From an uncultured Alphaproteobacteria bacterium (GTDB lineage Bacteria; Pseudomonadota; Alphaproteobacteria; Rhodobacterales; Rhodobacteraceae): a DNA stretch of 64,000 bases. A model generated the notes under the pieces. The model saw nothing but the letters and a program-made list of their open reading frames with translations, ran no database searches and was not told the DNA's origin. Location: positions 16,135 through 80,134 of the forward strand of contig CABZEW010000005.1 in the NCBI GenBank assembly GCA_902524845.1, read 5' to 3'. Both the position numbers and the translations under genes were made by a program. Shown here one piece after another: positions 28,565 through 38,348 of the stretch (positions are counted from its first letter, which is position 1; the number at the start of each line of letters is the position of its first letter).

Positions 28565-28918
28565 ATGGCGAGATTTCTTTTATTTTCAATTGTTATAATA
28601 AGTACTTTTGGTCTGGGCTCGTGGGCATATAAGATAAATTATGAGAGCCGAGCTGCAAGTCAGAGGGTAAAAGGTCTTGAAAACGCTATTTTATTAGCCA
28701 ATCAGGAAATCAAGATATTGAAAGCAGAATGGGCCACTTTAAATAACCCAGAACGCCTACGGAAATTGGTGGAGTATTATTTTCTGGAGCTAAGATTAAG
28801 CCCAATAAACCCAGACGATTTTATTTCGTTTTCTCAAATACAATGGGATAAAGACAAAGAACAAGCGCATACTGCATCGGTAGGTGAGAGTCTGGCTGCG
28901 ATTGAATATGATAGATAG
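28565..28918 (+). CDS. ftsL: Cell division protein FtsL
   Basis: This is a small bitopic divisome protein that bridges FtsQ and FtsB to FtsWI. The 117 residues contain one N-terminal TM helix (FLLFSIVIISTFGLGSWAY, about 4-22). A coiled-coil stretch follows (about 27-70, with RVKGLENAILLANQEIKILK). The motif NNPERLRKLVEYYF matches the conserved C-terminal part of FtsL. Sequence conservation is weak in this family, so the call relies on topology and position between rsmH and ftsI. Its end overlaps the ftsI start by 11 bases. Confidence 0.88.
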   Translation: MARFLLFSIVIISTFGLGSWAYKINYESRAASQRVKGLENAILLANQEIKILKAEWATLNNPERLRKLVEYYFLELRLSPINPDDFISFSQIQWDKDKEQAHTASVGESLAAIEYDR

Positions 28919-30587
28919 TAACAAAAAAAATTTCACGGAGTATCCTAGAACTCGAGCTAGATTGGTTCTATTCACTTTATTTGTTGTGATAGGATTCTTG
29001 TCGATAGGAACCAAAATAACATTTCTAGCTTCAAAGAAAAGTCAAAAAAATAAACATTATTCTGAGGCAGAGAAAATACCCTCTAGATTAAATATTTTGG
29101 ATAGAAATGGATATATTTTAGCTACCAATCTTCAAGGGGTTTCTGTGTATGTTCGACCTGCAGAAATTCAGGAAAAGTCACTTGTTGCTCAGCAATTAAA
29201 AAATATTTTTCCTGATTTGAAGAAAGCTGTGCTTTTAGATAAATTAAATGATGGTCGAAAGTTTTTCTGGTTGAAGAATCTAGTGTCACCAAAACAAGAA
29301 AAAGCACTTTTTGATCTAGGCCAACCAGGAGTTTATTTTGGCAAAAGAGAGTATCGTTTTTATCCTAATGGAAACTTGGCTTCTCATATTATTGGTTTCA
29401 CTAAAGTAAATGAGCTCGGCGTAAATTACGCAAAAATCATGGGTATCTCAGGAGTTGAGAAAGCATTTGAAAAAAAATTATCAGTGAAAGTTCTACCTGA
29501 ATCAGAGAATAACGCAATTGAATTATCTGTAGACTTACCTGTTCAGGCAGAAGTAGAGAATGTTTTGAAAGAATGGCAAAAAAGAATGGGTGCCAAAGCT
29601 GGGGGAGTTGTAATTATGGACATACATAGTGGCGAAATACTCGCTCTTGCTTCGTCCCCAGATTTTGATGCTAACAAAGAAAGAGACCCCGTAAGAGAAA
29701 AGAAGGACACTAGTGTTTATTTTAATCGAGTAGTTCAAGGGGTCTATGAGATGGGATCCACTTTCAAATTATTTGCCGTTGCGCAAGGATTAGAATCAAA
29801 TCTATTCGATGTAGATACTCTAATTGATACAACTGCATTTAGGATAAGTTCTAGAAAAATTGAGGATAAATACAAATTCAATAGAAAGAGCTCTATCTAT
29901 GAGATAATTGTAAAGTCTTCAAATGTTGGGTCTGCCAGGCTTGCATTAATGGTCGGAGAGAAAGGTTTGAAGGACATTTTTTCTACCCTTGGGCTACTTG
30001 AACCCGTGGGGTTGGAATTAGCGGAAGCAAACTTAACATCACCCATAATTCCAAAAGATTGGAGAGATATAACTTTAGCAACCACCTCTTATGGGTATGG
30101 TATATCGGTTTCATTATTACATTTAGCGAAAGCATATGCAATATTAGGAAATGGGGGTTTTAGTATAGAGCCTACCATATTGAAAAAAAACCTAGATGTT
30201 CAAATGCGTTCTAGAGTTTTAAAGAAAAAAACTTCTGACGAGATTCTTAAGTTACTGGAAGCTGTAGTTGCCGATCAGAGAGGGACGGCTAGAATTTTGG
30301 GTAGTAAACATTATCGCATTGGAGGAAAGACGGGAACGGCAGAAAAAATTGCAACCGACAGACCGGGATACCAAAAAGACAAGGTAATTTCAAATTTTGT
30401 AGGATTATTTCCACTTAAAGAACCTAAATATGTTATTGCTGCACTTTTAGATGAACCAGAGAATAGTTTTTTAAAGGAGCCTTGTCGATACTCGAGCTGT
30501 ACTGTAGTACCCATGATCAAAAAATTAATAGAGCGAACGGGACCCATGATGAATGTTATTCCTGCGCAAAGTGGGGCGAAGTTTTAG
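28908..30587 (+). CDS. ftsI: Septal peptidoglycan transpeptidase FtsI (PBP3)
   Basis: This class B penicillin-binding protein cross-links septal peptidoglycan with FtsW. I start it at ATG 28908 (559 residues), inside the end of ftsL. A TM helix lies at about 17-37. The pedestal domain includes LNILDRNGYILATNLQGV and FYPNGNLASHIIGF. The transpeptidase domain has the catalytic serine in GSTFKLFA, then SSNVGSARLA and KTGTAEK, the three penicillin-binding motifs. Length is normal for the family. Confidence 0.96.
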   Translation: MIDSNKKNFTEYPRTRARLVLFTLFVVIGFLSIGTKITFLASKKSQKNKHYSEAEKIPSRLNILDRNGYILATNLQGVSVYVRPAEIQEKSLVAQQLKNIFPDLKKAVLLDKLNDGRKFFWLKNLVSPKQEKALFDLGQPGVYFGKREYRFYPNGNLASHIIGFTKVNELGVNYAKIMGISGVEKAFEKKLSVKVLPESENNAIELSVDLPVQAEVENVLKEWQKRMGAKAGGVVIMDIHSGEILALASSPDFDANKERDPVREKKDTSVYFNRVVQGVYEMGSTFKLFAVAQGLESNLFDVDTLIDTTAFRISSRKIEDKYKFNRKSSIYEIIVKSSNVGSARLALMVGEKGLKDIFSTLGLLEPVGLELAEANLTSPIIPKDWRDITLATTSYGYGISVSLLHLAKAYAILGNGGFSIEPTILKKNLDVQMRSRVLKKKTSDEILKLLEAVVADQRGTARILGSKHYRIGGKTGTAEKIATDRPGYQKDKVISNFVGLFPLKEPKYVIAALLDEPENSFLKEPCRYSSCTVVPMIKKLIERTGPMMNVIPAQSGAKF

Positions 30588-30617
30588 GGGATCTAGTAAT
30601 GTGTGAGAGAATTAAAA

Positions 30618-32114
30618 ATGATTAGACTTTCCGCGCTGAATATCAAAGAGATTAATCGTAAAGGAAAATGGAAGTATAGCGATCCCGAGTTAACTGGTGT
30701 TGAAACCAGCTCACTTAGGATTGAAAATGGGCATATTTTTGTTGCCAAGCCAAGCAAAACCAAAAACATCCATGGAGCAACATTTTGTAATCAAGCTTTT
30801 AAAAAAGGTGCAAGGCTCGTTATCTCTGACATAGAAGGGTATCAATATGCTCTAACCATGGACTTGAATCCAGCTGTACCCTTTTTATTGGTTGAGAATC
30901 TTGGGGGCACATTGGATTACATTTGTGAGAAATTTTATCCAGAAAAACCAAATTTTGTTATGGGAATCACAGGAACAAATGGGAAAACATCCGTGGTAAA
31001 TTTCAGTCAACAACTTATTGAACAAAAAAATAAAGGATGCGTAACTATAGGGACCTTGGGAGTTGGCGGAGTTATAAATTTAACAACTCAAAATACTACA
31101 CCCGACCAACCCTTTATTTACAGAATTTTGCAAATGGCGAAGTCAAAGGGAGCAAATTATGCTCTTTTAGAGGTATCATCGCATGCTATAGCACAAGGGC
31201 GGGTAGACGGAGTTGCATTCAAGGTGTTCTGCTTCACAAATTTATCTCAAGATCATTTAGATTATCATAAGGACATGGGAACATACTTTCAATCTAAGTT
31301 GAGCATTCTTGACATATTGAGTTTGGATACAAAAATAATTGTAAATATCGACGATGAATATGGAAAACTATTTTTTGCTAAAGCAAAAAATATAGGTTTC
31401 AAAATTGAAACAATTGGTTTTAGCAATAAAGCAAATGTCAAGCTTAGGGTGCAACAAGGCACGTCTGATATTCAATCAGTTGAGATCATAAAAGGCGGAC
31501 TGAGCTATAGATTTAGAACAAATTTAATCGGCAAATTTCAGGTGCAAAATTTGGGAATGGCTTTACTTACATGTGAAACGTTTGGCTTTGAATTGGCTGA
31601 GCTGGTAAAGTATTGTAATTTTTTAAAACCGGTTCCTGGTAGATTAGAATTTGTTGGAAAAACAAACTTAGGAGCGTCTATATATATCGATTTCGCGCAT
31701 ACTCCAGATGGATTAAAGCACCTATTAGAAACCCTAAGAGCTTTAACAAAGGGTCGGTTAATTTTGGTTTTTGGTGCTGGAGGAGAAAGAGATAAAGACA
31801 AAAGGAAACCTATGGGAGCGATAGCGAATGAATATTGTGATATGATTTATGTCACAGACGATAATCCTCGTCATGAGGATGCTGCATTTATAAGGCAGCA
31901 AATTATTCAGGGCTGTCCAAGTGCCATTGAAATTGGAGATAGGTCGGATGCGATCAAAATAGCAATTAACAAAGCCAACTTCAATGATATAGTTATTATT
32001 GCTGGAAAAGGGCATGAACAGGAACAAATAGTCAAGGATAATTGTCTTCCTTTCAGTGACTTTGAGCAAGCTAGTACGGCGATCGAACTGATGGAGCGAA
32101 TTGTAAGTGGCTGA
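30618..32114 (+). CDS. murE: UDP-MurNAc-tripeptide ligase, meso-DAP adding
   Basis: MurE adds the third residue of the peptidoglycan stem. I prefer ATG 30618 (498 residues, MIRLSALNIKEIN) over the GTG at 30603. The ATP loop is GITGTNGKTSVVNF, the TTPDQ-type uracil-side motif is QNTTPDQPF, and SHAIAQGRVDG and NLSQDHLDYH follow in order. The DNPR motif in YVTDDNPRHED marks specificity for meso-diaminopimelate, as expected for a Gram-negative. It overlaps murF by eight bases. Confidence 0.96.
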   Translation: MIRLSALNIKEINRKGKWKYSDPELTGVETSSLRIENGHIFVAKPSKTKNIHGATFCNQAFKKGARLVISDIEGYQYALTMDLNPAVPFLLVENLGGTLDYICEKFYPEKPNFVMGITGTNGKTSVVNFSQQLIEQKNKGCVTIGTLGVGGVINLTTQNTTPDQPFIYRILQMAKSKGANYALLEVSSHAIAQGRVDGVAFKVFCFTNLSQDHLDYHKDMGTYFQSKLSILDILSLDTKIIVNIDDEYGKLFFAKAKNIGFKIETIGFSNKANVKLRVQQGTSDIQSVEIIKGGLSYRFRTNLIGKFQVQNLGMALLTCETFGFELAELVKYCNFLKPVPGRLEFVGKTNLGASIYIDFAHTPDGLKHLLETLRALTKGRLILVFGAGGERDKDKRKPMGAIANEYCDMIYVTDDNPRHEDAAFIRQQIIQGCPSAIEIGDRSDAIKIAINKANFNDIVIIAGKGHEQEQIVKDNCLPFSDFEQASTAIELMERIVSG

Positions 32115-33537
32115 GGTTTTATGGAATAAAGTTAAAGCCGAGGCTGCAACTTTGGGTCAATGCAAATCATTCTGGGAGGCTTCAGGCATATGTTATGATA
32201 CTAGGAGAATAAATGAAGGAGATTTGTTTATAGCTCTTCCTGGAAGAAGAGATGGTCATGATTTTGTTAAAGCGGCATTTGATCGAGGGGCTGCAGCTGC
32301 CATGGTCACCAAAATACCAATTGGTTTAGATGAAAAGGATAAATTACTAGTTGTCGACGACGTAATGAAGGCATTAGTCAGAATGGCAAAGATTGCGAGG
32401 AGTGAGACTGATGCAACTTTCATTGGAATTACAGGGACGTCTGGAAAAACTTCCACTAAGGACATGGGAGGTCTGGTGTTTCAAAGCTTTGGAAAAACCC
32501 ACTTTTCACAGAGAAGCTACAACAATATTTTGGGATGCTCGTTAACATTAGCTACCATACCAAAAAAAACTGATTATGTTCTGGTAGAAATTGGCACAAG
32601 TAACCTAGGAGAAATTGCAGCGTTGTCGCAGATGGTCAAACCTGACCATGTTATAATAACAGATGTATCAATTGGTCATATTGAAGGTCTAAAGTCTCTT
32701 GATAACATCGTCAAAGAGAAAGCTTCCATTTGTTTGGGACAAAAACAAAAAGGCACAGCAATTATACCCACTAGTATTGAAAGATTTGGCCAACTTAAGG
32801 AAAAAGTTGAGAGTTTTGGTTCAAGCGTGATCTCATTTGGAGAAGAGAAAAGCAGTGATGTGAGAATAAGCAATTCAGAAGTAGAAAGCACGGCTATTAC
32901 TGCAAGAATTTTAGATCAAGAACACAATTCATTGGATTTAAAGCTTAAAACTACTGGAAAGCATTATGTAAAAAATGCAGCAGCGCTGTTGACTCTAGTA
33001 GCTTCATTAAAGCTGAGCTCAGCTAAAGCAATCACAGCTCTAGAGAAGTGGACCCCTTCAGCTGGACGTGGCCAAGTTTCTGAAATAAAATTTAAGAAAG
33101 GTGAGCGTAGTATAGCTATACACCTTATAGACGAAAGCTATAACGCAAACCCCGGCTCAATAAGATGCTCCTTGGAAACTCTTGCTTGTATTTTCACAAA
33201 CAAAAAAAATACATGTCATCCTAATATGAGGATAGCGGTATTAGGAGACATGCTAGAACTTGGATCCTCAGAGGTAAAAGAGCATATGAATATATTGAAA
33301 TTTGCAAGACTGAGTCAGATTGATAAAATTTATTGTGTTGGTTCTAGAATGAGAAAGCTTTACGATGTGTTACCAATTTCTAAGCAGGGTTTTTGGACTG
33401 AAACCGCAGAAGAAATGCAACACGTTTTAGTTAATAAACTTAAAAACGGCGATATAGTAATGATAAAAGGCTCTTTCTCAATGAGGATGGGTAATATAGT
33501 AAGCGAGTTGAAAAGACTTAACAATCTAGAGTTTTAG
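32107..33537 (+). CDS. murF: UDP-MurNAc-tripeptide D-alanyl-D-alanine ligase
   Basis: MurF adds D-Ala-D-Ala to complete the cytoplasmic UDP-MurNAc-pentapeptide. The 476 residues start at a GTG within the murE end. Visible motifs are DTRRINEGDLFIALPG (N-terminal domain), the P-loop GITGTSGKTSTKD, YVLVEIGTSNLGEI, and DESYNANPGSIRCSLETL in the C-terminal domain. Spacing of two bases to mraY makes co-translation likely. The Ddl partner that makes D-Ala-D-Ala is encoded at 40674. Confidence 0.96.
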   Translation: MAEVLWNKVKAEAATLGQCKSFWEASGICYDTRRINEGDLFIALPGRRDGHDFVKAAFDRGAAAAMVTKIPIGLDEKDKLLVVDDVMKALVRMAKIARSETDATFIGITGTSGKTSTKDMGGLVFQSFGKTHFSQRSYNNILGCSLTLATIPKKTDYVLVEIGTSNLGEIAALSQMVKPDHVIITDVSIGHIEGLKSLDNIVKEKASICLGQKQKGTAIIPTSIERFGQLKEKVESFGSSVISFGEEKSSDVRISNSEVESTAITARILDQEHNSLDLKLKTTGKHYVKNAAALLTLVASLKLSSAKAITALEKWTPSAGRGQVSEIKFKKGERSIAIHLIDESYNANPGSIRCSLETLACIFTNKKNTCHPNMRIAVLGDMLELGSSEVKEHMNILKFARLSQIDKIYCVGSRMRKLYDVLPISKQGFWTETAEEMQHVLVNKLKNGDIVMIKGSFSMRMGNIVSELKRLNNLEF

Positions 33538-33539
33538 CA

Positions 33540-34625
33540 ATGTTATATTTTTTGAGTTTTTTATCAGATGGTGGAGATGTCTTTAACCTATTCCGTTATA
33601 TAACTTTTAGAGCAGGGGGTGCTTTTTTTACAGCGCTCATAATATTTTTTACGTTTGGTAGGTACAGCATAAATTTTTTAAAAAAACTTCAAAAAGAGGG
33701 TCAACCAATCAGAAAAGATGGACCACAGGAGCACATTATTAAAAAAGCTGGCACTCCTACGATGGGGGGGGTGATCATATTGTTGGGGGTAACTGTTTCT
33801 ACTATCCTATGGGCTCGCCTAGATAATCAGTATGTTTGGATTATATTATTTGTGACTTTCTCTTTTGGTATCATAGGGTTGATCGATGACTATATTAAGG
33901 TCACTAAAAAAAGTTATGGGGGGCTTTCAGGTCGCCTGAGATTGATGTTTGGGTTTTTGATAGCTTTTATCGCGGTCTACTTCATTCAGGTCCAACATCT
34001 AGATGACTTAAATAGATCTTTGGCCTTACCCATTTTCAAAGATCATTTGGTATTTATGGGAGCTCTTTTTTTCCCTTTTGCTATGATCGTGGTTGTTGGC
34101 TCCGCTAATGCTGTTAACTTGACAGACGGATTGGATGGATTGGCAATAATGCCAGTCATAATAGCAGGAGCATCGTTAGGTATAATTGCTTACATAGTTG
34201 GCAGAGCTGATTATTCTTCATATCTGGATATTCACTACATTAGAGGGGGTGGTGAGATTCTTATATTTTCTTCTGCTTTAATAGGTAGTGGATTGGGGTT
34301 TTTATGGTACAACGCCCCGCCGGCGGCAGTTTTCATGGGAGATACTGGATCATTATCTCTTGGTTCGGCGCTAGGCTGCATAGCGGTATCAATAAAACAT
34401 GAACTTGTCTTATTTATAGTTGGTGGATTATTCGTCATCGAGACGCTTTCTGTTATTATACAAGTTTTGTTTTTTAAGATTACAGGAAAACGAGTTTTTC
34501 TGATGGCACCCATTCATCACCATTTTGAAAAACTGGGTTGGTCTGAGTCCCAGATCGTTATAAGGTTCTGGATTATTGCTGTCATATTAGCTGCTCTTGG
34601 AATGGCAACTCTTAAACTTCGGTAG
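33540..34625 (+). CDS. mraY: Phospho-MurNAc-pentapeptide transferase (lipid I synthase)
   Basis: MraY moves phospho-MurNAc-pentapeptide to undecaprenyl phosphate in the inner membrane. The 361-residue polytopic protein has GTPTMGGVIILLG near residue 72 and IGLIDDYIKVTKKSYGGLSGR, with the catalytic aspartate pair. NAVNLTDGLDGLA is at about 193, and MGDTGSLSLGSALG and FLMAPIHHHFEKLGWSE follow. About ten TM segments are visible. These are all the key sites of the family. Confidence 0.97.
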   Translation: MLYFLSFLSDGGDVFNLFRYITFRAGGAFFTALIIFFTFGRYSINFLKKLQKEGQPIRKDGPQEHIIKKAGTPTMGGVIILLGVTVSTILWARLDNQYVWIILFVTFSFGIIGLIDDYIKVTKKSYGGLSGRLRLMFGFLIAFIAVYFIQVQHLDDLNRSLALPIFKDHLVFMGALFFPFAMIVVVGSANAVNLTDGLDGLAIMPVIIAGASLGIIAYIVGRADYSSYLDIHYIRGGGEILIFSSALIGSGLGFLWYNAPPAAVFMGDTGSLSLGSALGCIAVSIKHELVLFIVGGLFVIETLSVIIQVLFFKITGKRVFLMAPIHHHFEKLGWSESQIVIRFWIIAVILAALGMATLKLR

Positions 34626-34626
34626 C

Positions 34627-36027
34627 ATGCTAAATTCACACAACTTGAGAAATAAAAAAGTCGGGATCCTGGGCCTTGGAAAAACAGGTTTGTCTGTTAT
34701 AAAGGCAATGGAGCAAGCTGGCGCTTTGCTCACATGCTGGGATGATGAGAAAGAAAAGAGGGTTAGTTTAGGAGGAAGTAATGTCACAGTTAAGAATCTC
34801 AATAATAAAAACTTACTCAGGAAGTTAGATCTTCTAGTTGTCAGCCCAGGTATTCCTCATTTATACCCCAAGCCGCATCCAGTGGTCAGATTGGCATATG
34901 AATTAAACATAAGGATAGACAATGATATTGGGCTTTTTTTTTCAAGGCATATTCAAGATGAATATGAAACTTTCAGTAACCCGCCTAAGATCATCGCGAT
35001 AACCGGATCAAATGGAAAATCTACAGCAACTGCGTTAGCTGGTCACGTGTTCTCTAAAGTTTTTAGAGATGTAGAAATCGGAGGAAATATTGGCAAACCT
35101 GTGTTAGAATTAAGCCCCCTTAGGGATGGTTCTGTGAGGATCCTAGAACTCTCGTCCTATCAGATAGAGTTAGCGAAAAATTTAGCCCCAAACTTTGCCG
35201 CTTTCATTAATTTCTCTTCAGACCATGGTCAGAGACACGGGGGGCTCGGCGGCTATTTTTATGCTAAAGCACGCTTATTTTTGGAAAACTTAACAGAAAT
35301 GTCGGTTGTTAACATTGATACTGCTGAGGGATTGTTTTTATATCAGCGACTTAGCTCAACAGATAATAAAATCATTGCCATAACTAGTAAAGTAGACGTC
35401 AAAGATTATCAATGGGCTATCAGCCTTAAAGGATGTTTCATCACAGAATGGCAAAAGGGCCGGCAAGTCTTTTCCTATGATTTAAGAAATTTAGATAGTA
35501 GTTTAATTATATTGCGAGAAAGTATTCTAGTTGTGTACGCATTGGCAAGATCATATGGTATGGCTCCTAAAAGTATTCTAATTAATTGCCTTGAGTTTAT
35601 TCCGCTTAAGCACAGGAATCAGGAGGTGGATGTTATTGAGGGTGTAGCTTTTATAAACGATAGCAAATCTACAAATGTTGATGCAACTAAACATGCCTTA
35701 AAATTTTATAAAAATGTCCATTTGATTGTAGGAGGGCAAGCAAAAGAAAATAATTTTGATCAACTTCAAGAAGGTATGGAAAATGTTTCCCGGATCTACT
35801 CCATGGGAGAGGCAGCTTCGCTTATAGCAAGGAGCTTCCAAAGTTATAAATTGGAGCAATTTATGACCTTGGATAAGGCTCTTGAGAAAGCAATAAGTTA
35901 TTCCAGGGAAGGAGATACAATTTTATTTTCACCAGCTTGCGCTAGTTTTGATCAATACTTGAATTTTGAAGAGCGAGGCGATCATTTTATCTCCCTAGTT
36001 GAGCATCATAGAAAAAATTTAATTTAG
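34627..36027 (+). CDS. murD: UDP-MurNAc-L-alanine:D-glutamate ligase
   Basis: MurD adds D-glutamate to UDP-MurNAc-L-alanine. I use ATG 34627 (466 residues), one base after the mraY stop, because it puts NKKVGILGLGKTGLSV at the N-terminus. The longer frame would lie inside mraY. LLVVSPGIPHLYP, the P-loop AITGSNGKSTATALAG, NFSSDHGQRHGGLGGYFYAK and FINDSKSTNVDATKHAL are all recognisable. The ATP loop and Mg-binding residues look intact. A 54-bp gap follows before ftsW. Confidence 0.96.
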   Translation: MLNSHNLRNKKVGILGLGKTGLSVIKAMEQAGALLTCWDDEKEKRVSLGGSNVTVKNLNNKNLLRKLDLLVVSPGIPHLYPKPHPVVRLAYELNIRIDNDIGLFFSRHIQDEYETFSNPPKIIAITGSNGKSTATALAGHVFSKVFRDVEIGGNIGKPVLELSPLRDGSVRILELSSYQIELAKNLAPNFAAFINFSSDHGQRHGGLGGYFYAKARLFLENLTEMSVVNIDTAEGLFLYQRLSSTDNKIIAITSKVDVKDYQWAISLKGCFITEWQKGRQVFSYDLRNLDSSLIILRESILVVYALARSYGMAPKSILINCLEFIPLKHRNQEVDVIEGVAFINDSKSTNVDATKHALKFYKNVHLIVGGQAKENNFDQLQEGMENVSRIYSMGEAASLIARSFQSYKLEQFMTLDKALEKAISYSREGDTILFSPACASFDQYLNFEERGDHFISLVEHHRKNLI

Positions 36028-36081
36028 TTTGTCTTTTAAGTGCAAGTAATGCTAGTCTCAATTTAAAAAAGAGCAGTTACA

Positions 36082-37242
36082 ATGACAGATATTATACACG
36101 GTAGCCCAAGGGCTCTTCCCGTAGATAATCCATTTTTTCGTTGGTGGCTATCGATTGATCAATGGACTTTGTTAGCGACTTTAGGCCTCATTGTAGTAGG
36201 ATTACTGATGTCAATGGCTGGCTCAGTGCCTCTCGCAGACTCTAATGATATGCCCACTTTTTACTACGTTTACAGGCACGCTATTTACGCAGTTATTTCA
36301 TTTTTTCTAATTATTTTTTTATCCACAATGAGCTTACCACTTATACGAAGATTTGGAATAGTAGGATTTTTTTTGGTGGTTTTTGCACTTGTACTTCTTC
36401 CAATTTTTGGGACAGATTTTGGAAAAGGAGCAGTAAGATGGTACTCTTTAACTTGGATAACAATTCAACCTTCTGAATATTTAAAGCCATTTTTTGTGGT
36501 TTTTGTATCTTGGATTGTCGCGGGGAACATAAATAGTAATCCACGAGCGGCGCTTATTTTATCCTTTTTTTCAATGTCGGTCTGTGTGTTTTTACTGACA
36601 TTGCAGCCAGACCTTGGTCAGACAGTGGTTTTAATAGGGTGCTGGGTTTTGATCCATTTTGTCGTTGGAGTGTCTTGGCTGTTCTCTGCGGCTTTTTTCA
36701 CTTTTGTCGCCAGTATCGCTTTTATATTTTATCAATTCTCCAACCATGTGGCGATCAGATTAAAGACCTTTTTTTCAAACGTCATTGAACCAACATCTCA
36801 AATGGGTTTAGTTGAACAGGCAATCCACGCCGGGGGTTTTCTTGGCGTTGGTGCTGGAAATGGAAAAATTAAGTGGAGCCTGCCTGATGCGCATACTGAT
36901 TTTATCATCGCGGTAGCAATTGAAGAATTTGGTCTTATCGTGTTTTTTTTAGTCTTGACACTTTTTATAATTATATTGTTGAGAACATTATCGAGGTTGC
37001 TACTGGAAAGAAATCCGTTTCTATTATTGGTTGGCCTGGGATTGTTGACGATTATTCAGACACAGGCACTTATTAATTTAGGGGTTGCAGCGCGGTTGCT
37101 TCCAACAAAGGGCATGACACTACCATTTATAAGCTATGGAGGGTCTTCGATGGTTGCTATGGGAATATTAATGGGTCTCCTACTTAACGTTACTAGGCGT
37201 AGAACCACTGAGAACATAGATAGTTTCATGGGTGGCACTTGA
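36082..37242 (+). CDS. ftsW: Septal peptidoglycan glycosyltransferase FtsW
   Basis: FtsW is the SEDS-family polymerase that makes septal glycan strands with FtsI. The 386-residue polytopic protein has about ten TM helices. The extracellular loops carry GKGAVRWYSL and TIQPSEYLKPFFV, then LQPDLGQTVV, GGFLGVGAGNGKIKWSLPDAHTD (partly) and FISYGGSSMVAMG near the C-terminus, the classic SEDS signatures. The stop shares one base with the murG start. Confidence 0.96.
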   Translation: MTDIIHGSPRALPVDNPFFRWWLSIDQWTLLATLGLIVVGLLMSMAGSVPLADSNDMPTFYYVYRHAIYAVISFFLIIFLSTMSLPLIRRFGIVGFFLVVFALVLLPIFGTDFGKGAVRWYSLTWITIQPSEYLKPFFVVFVSWIVAGNINSNPRAALILSFFSMSVCVFLLTLQPDLGQTVVLIGCWVLIHFVVGVSWLFSAAFFTFVASIAFIFYQFSNHVAIRLKTFFSNVIEPTSQMGLVEQAIHAGGFLGVGAGNGKIKWSLPDAHTDFIIAVAIEEFGLIVFFLVLTLFIIILLRTLSRLLLERNPFLLLVGLGLLTIIQTQALINLGVAARLLPTKGMTLPFISYGGSSMVAMGILMGLLLNVTRRRTTENIDSFMGGT

Positions 37243-38348
37243 TGAGTAAGAAGGGTGTTTGCGTATTATCAACTGGGGGTACTGGAGGTCATGTGTTACC
37301 TTGTGTCGCCTTGGCAAGTGAGCTTAATCATATCGGATGGGAGGTTATAATCTTTTCCGATGTAAGAGGGCTACAGTTCTTGGATCAAAATTCAAGGCAA
37401 TACTCAATAGAAGTCATCAATATTTCTTCTGAAACATTATCGCTTCAAAAAAAAATTATAGAATTGTCTTATCAAGTACCCCTTGCAGCTCTGCGTGCAG
37501 GGAAAATAATGGTTCGCAAAAAGCCGAAAATGGTAGTGGGTTTTGGAGGACTTTCAACTTTCCCAATTCTGTTGATGTCAGTTCTACTCAAGATACCCCT
37601 GTTCATTCAGGAACAGAATGCAGTTCTAGGAAGAGTAAATAGATTGTTTCAAAGGTTCAGCAGAACAGTCTTTTGCCATTTCTCAAATACTTTGTTTTTG
37701 GACCCCAAAAAGGGCTTGAATACTGGTAACCCAATAAGAAATAAAGTCCTAGAAAAGTCTAATTCCCAGTACTTAGTGCCAGGCCCTTGGCCTATTACAT
37801 TATTGGTGCTTGGAGGATCGCAAGGCGCAGGGTTACTTTCTGATGTAATTCCAATCTCTATAGGAATGCTCCCAAAAAAAACTCAAGAGAGATTAACAAT
37901 ATTTCATCAGGCAAGAAAAGCCGATATTGAACACGTTACATCGGCGTACAGAAATATGGGCATGAGAGCCTATGTTCAACCATTTTTTGAAGATGTCGAT
38001 AGGCTGATTTCAGAGGCTCAGTTAATAGTTTGTAGAGCTGGTTCTAATACACTAGCCGATATTTCGATTGTTGGAAGACCAGCAATCCTTATACCTTTAA
38101 AACACGCCAAGGACGATCACCAACTTCATAATGCTAAAAAATTTGCTAATGAGGGAGCAGCAATAGTTCTTGAAGAAAGCCCAAATCTCATGGAAGAGGT
38201 GTCTGAAAAGTTGCGGCTCATTTTTAAATCTCCTTCAAAAGCTAGAGCTATGGCTTACCAAGCAATGGAGCAAGGTAAACCGAATGCTTCAAAAAACATA
38301 ATCAATATAATTGAAGTATCTTTGGGAGATAACAATGCTAGCTACTAG
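37242..38348 (+). CDS. murG: Lipid II synthase (GlcNAc transferase)
   Basis: MurG transfers GlcNAc onto lipid I on the cytoplasmic face of the membrane. I start at the ATG 37242, overlapping the ftsW TGA by one base (368 residues). The N-terminal loop is STGGTGGHVLPCVALA. VGFGGLSTFPILLMS and FIQEQNAVLGRVNRL follow. The C-terminal UDP-GlcNAc site has LVLGGSQGAGLLS, CRAGSNTLADI and PLKHAKDDHQLHNA. It overlaps murC by 14 bases. Confidence 0.96.
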   Translation: MSKKGVCVLSTGGTGGHVLPCVALASELNHIGWEVIIFSDVRGLQFLDQNSRQYSIEVINISSETLSLQKKIIELSYQVPLAALRAGKIMVRKKPKMVVGFGGLSTFPILLMSVLLKIPLFIQEQNAVLGRVNRLFQRFSRTVFCHFSNTLFLDPKKGLNTGNPIRNKVLEKSNSQYLVPGPWPITLLVLGGSQGAGLLSDVIPISIGMLPKKTQERLTIFHQARKADIEHVTSAYRNMGMRAYVQPFFEDVDRLISEAQLIVCRAGSNTLADISIVGRPAILIPLKHAKDDHQLHNAKKFANEGAAIVLEESPNLMEEVSEKLRLIFKSPSKARAMAYQAMEQGKPNASKNIINIIEVSLGDNNASY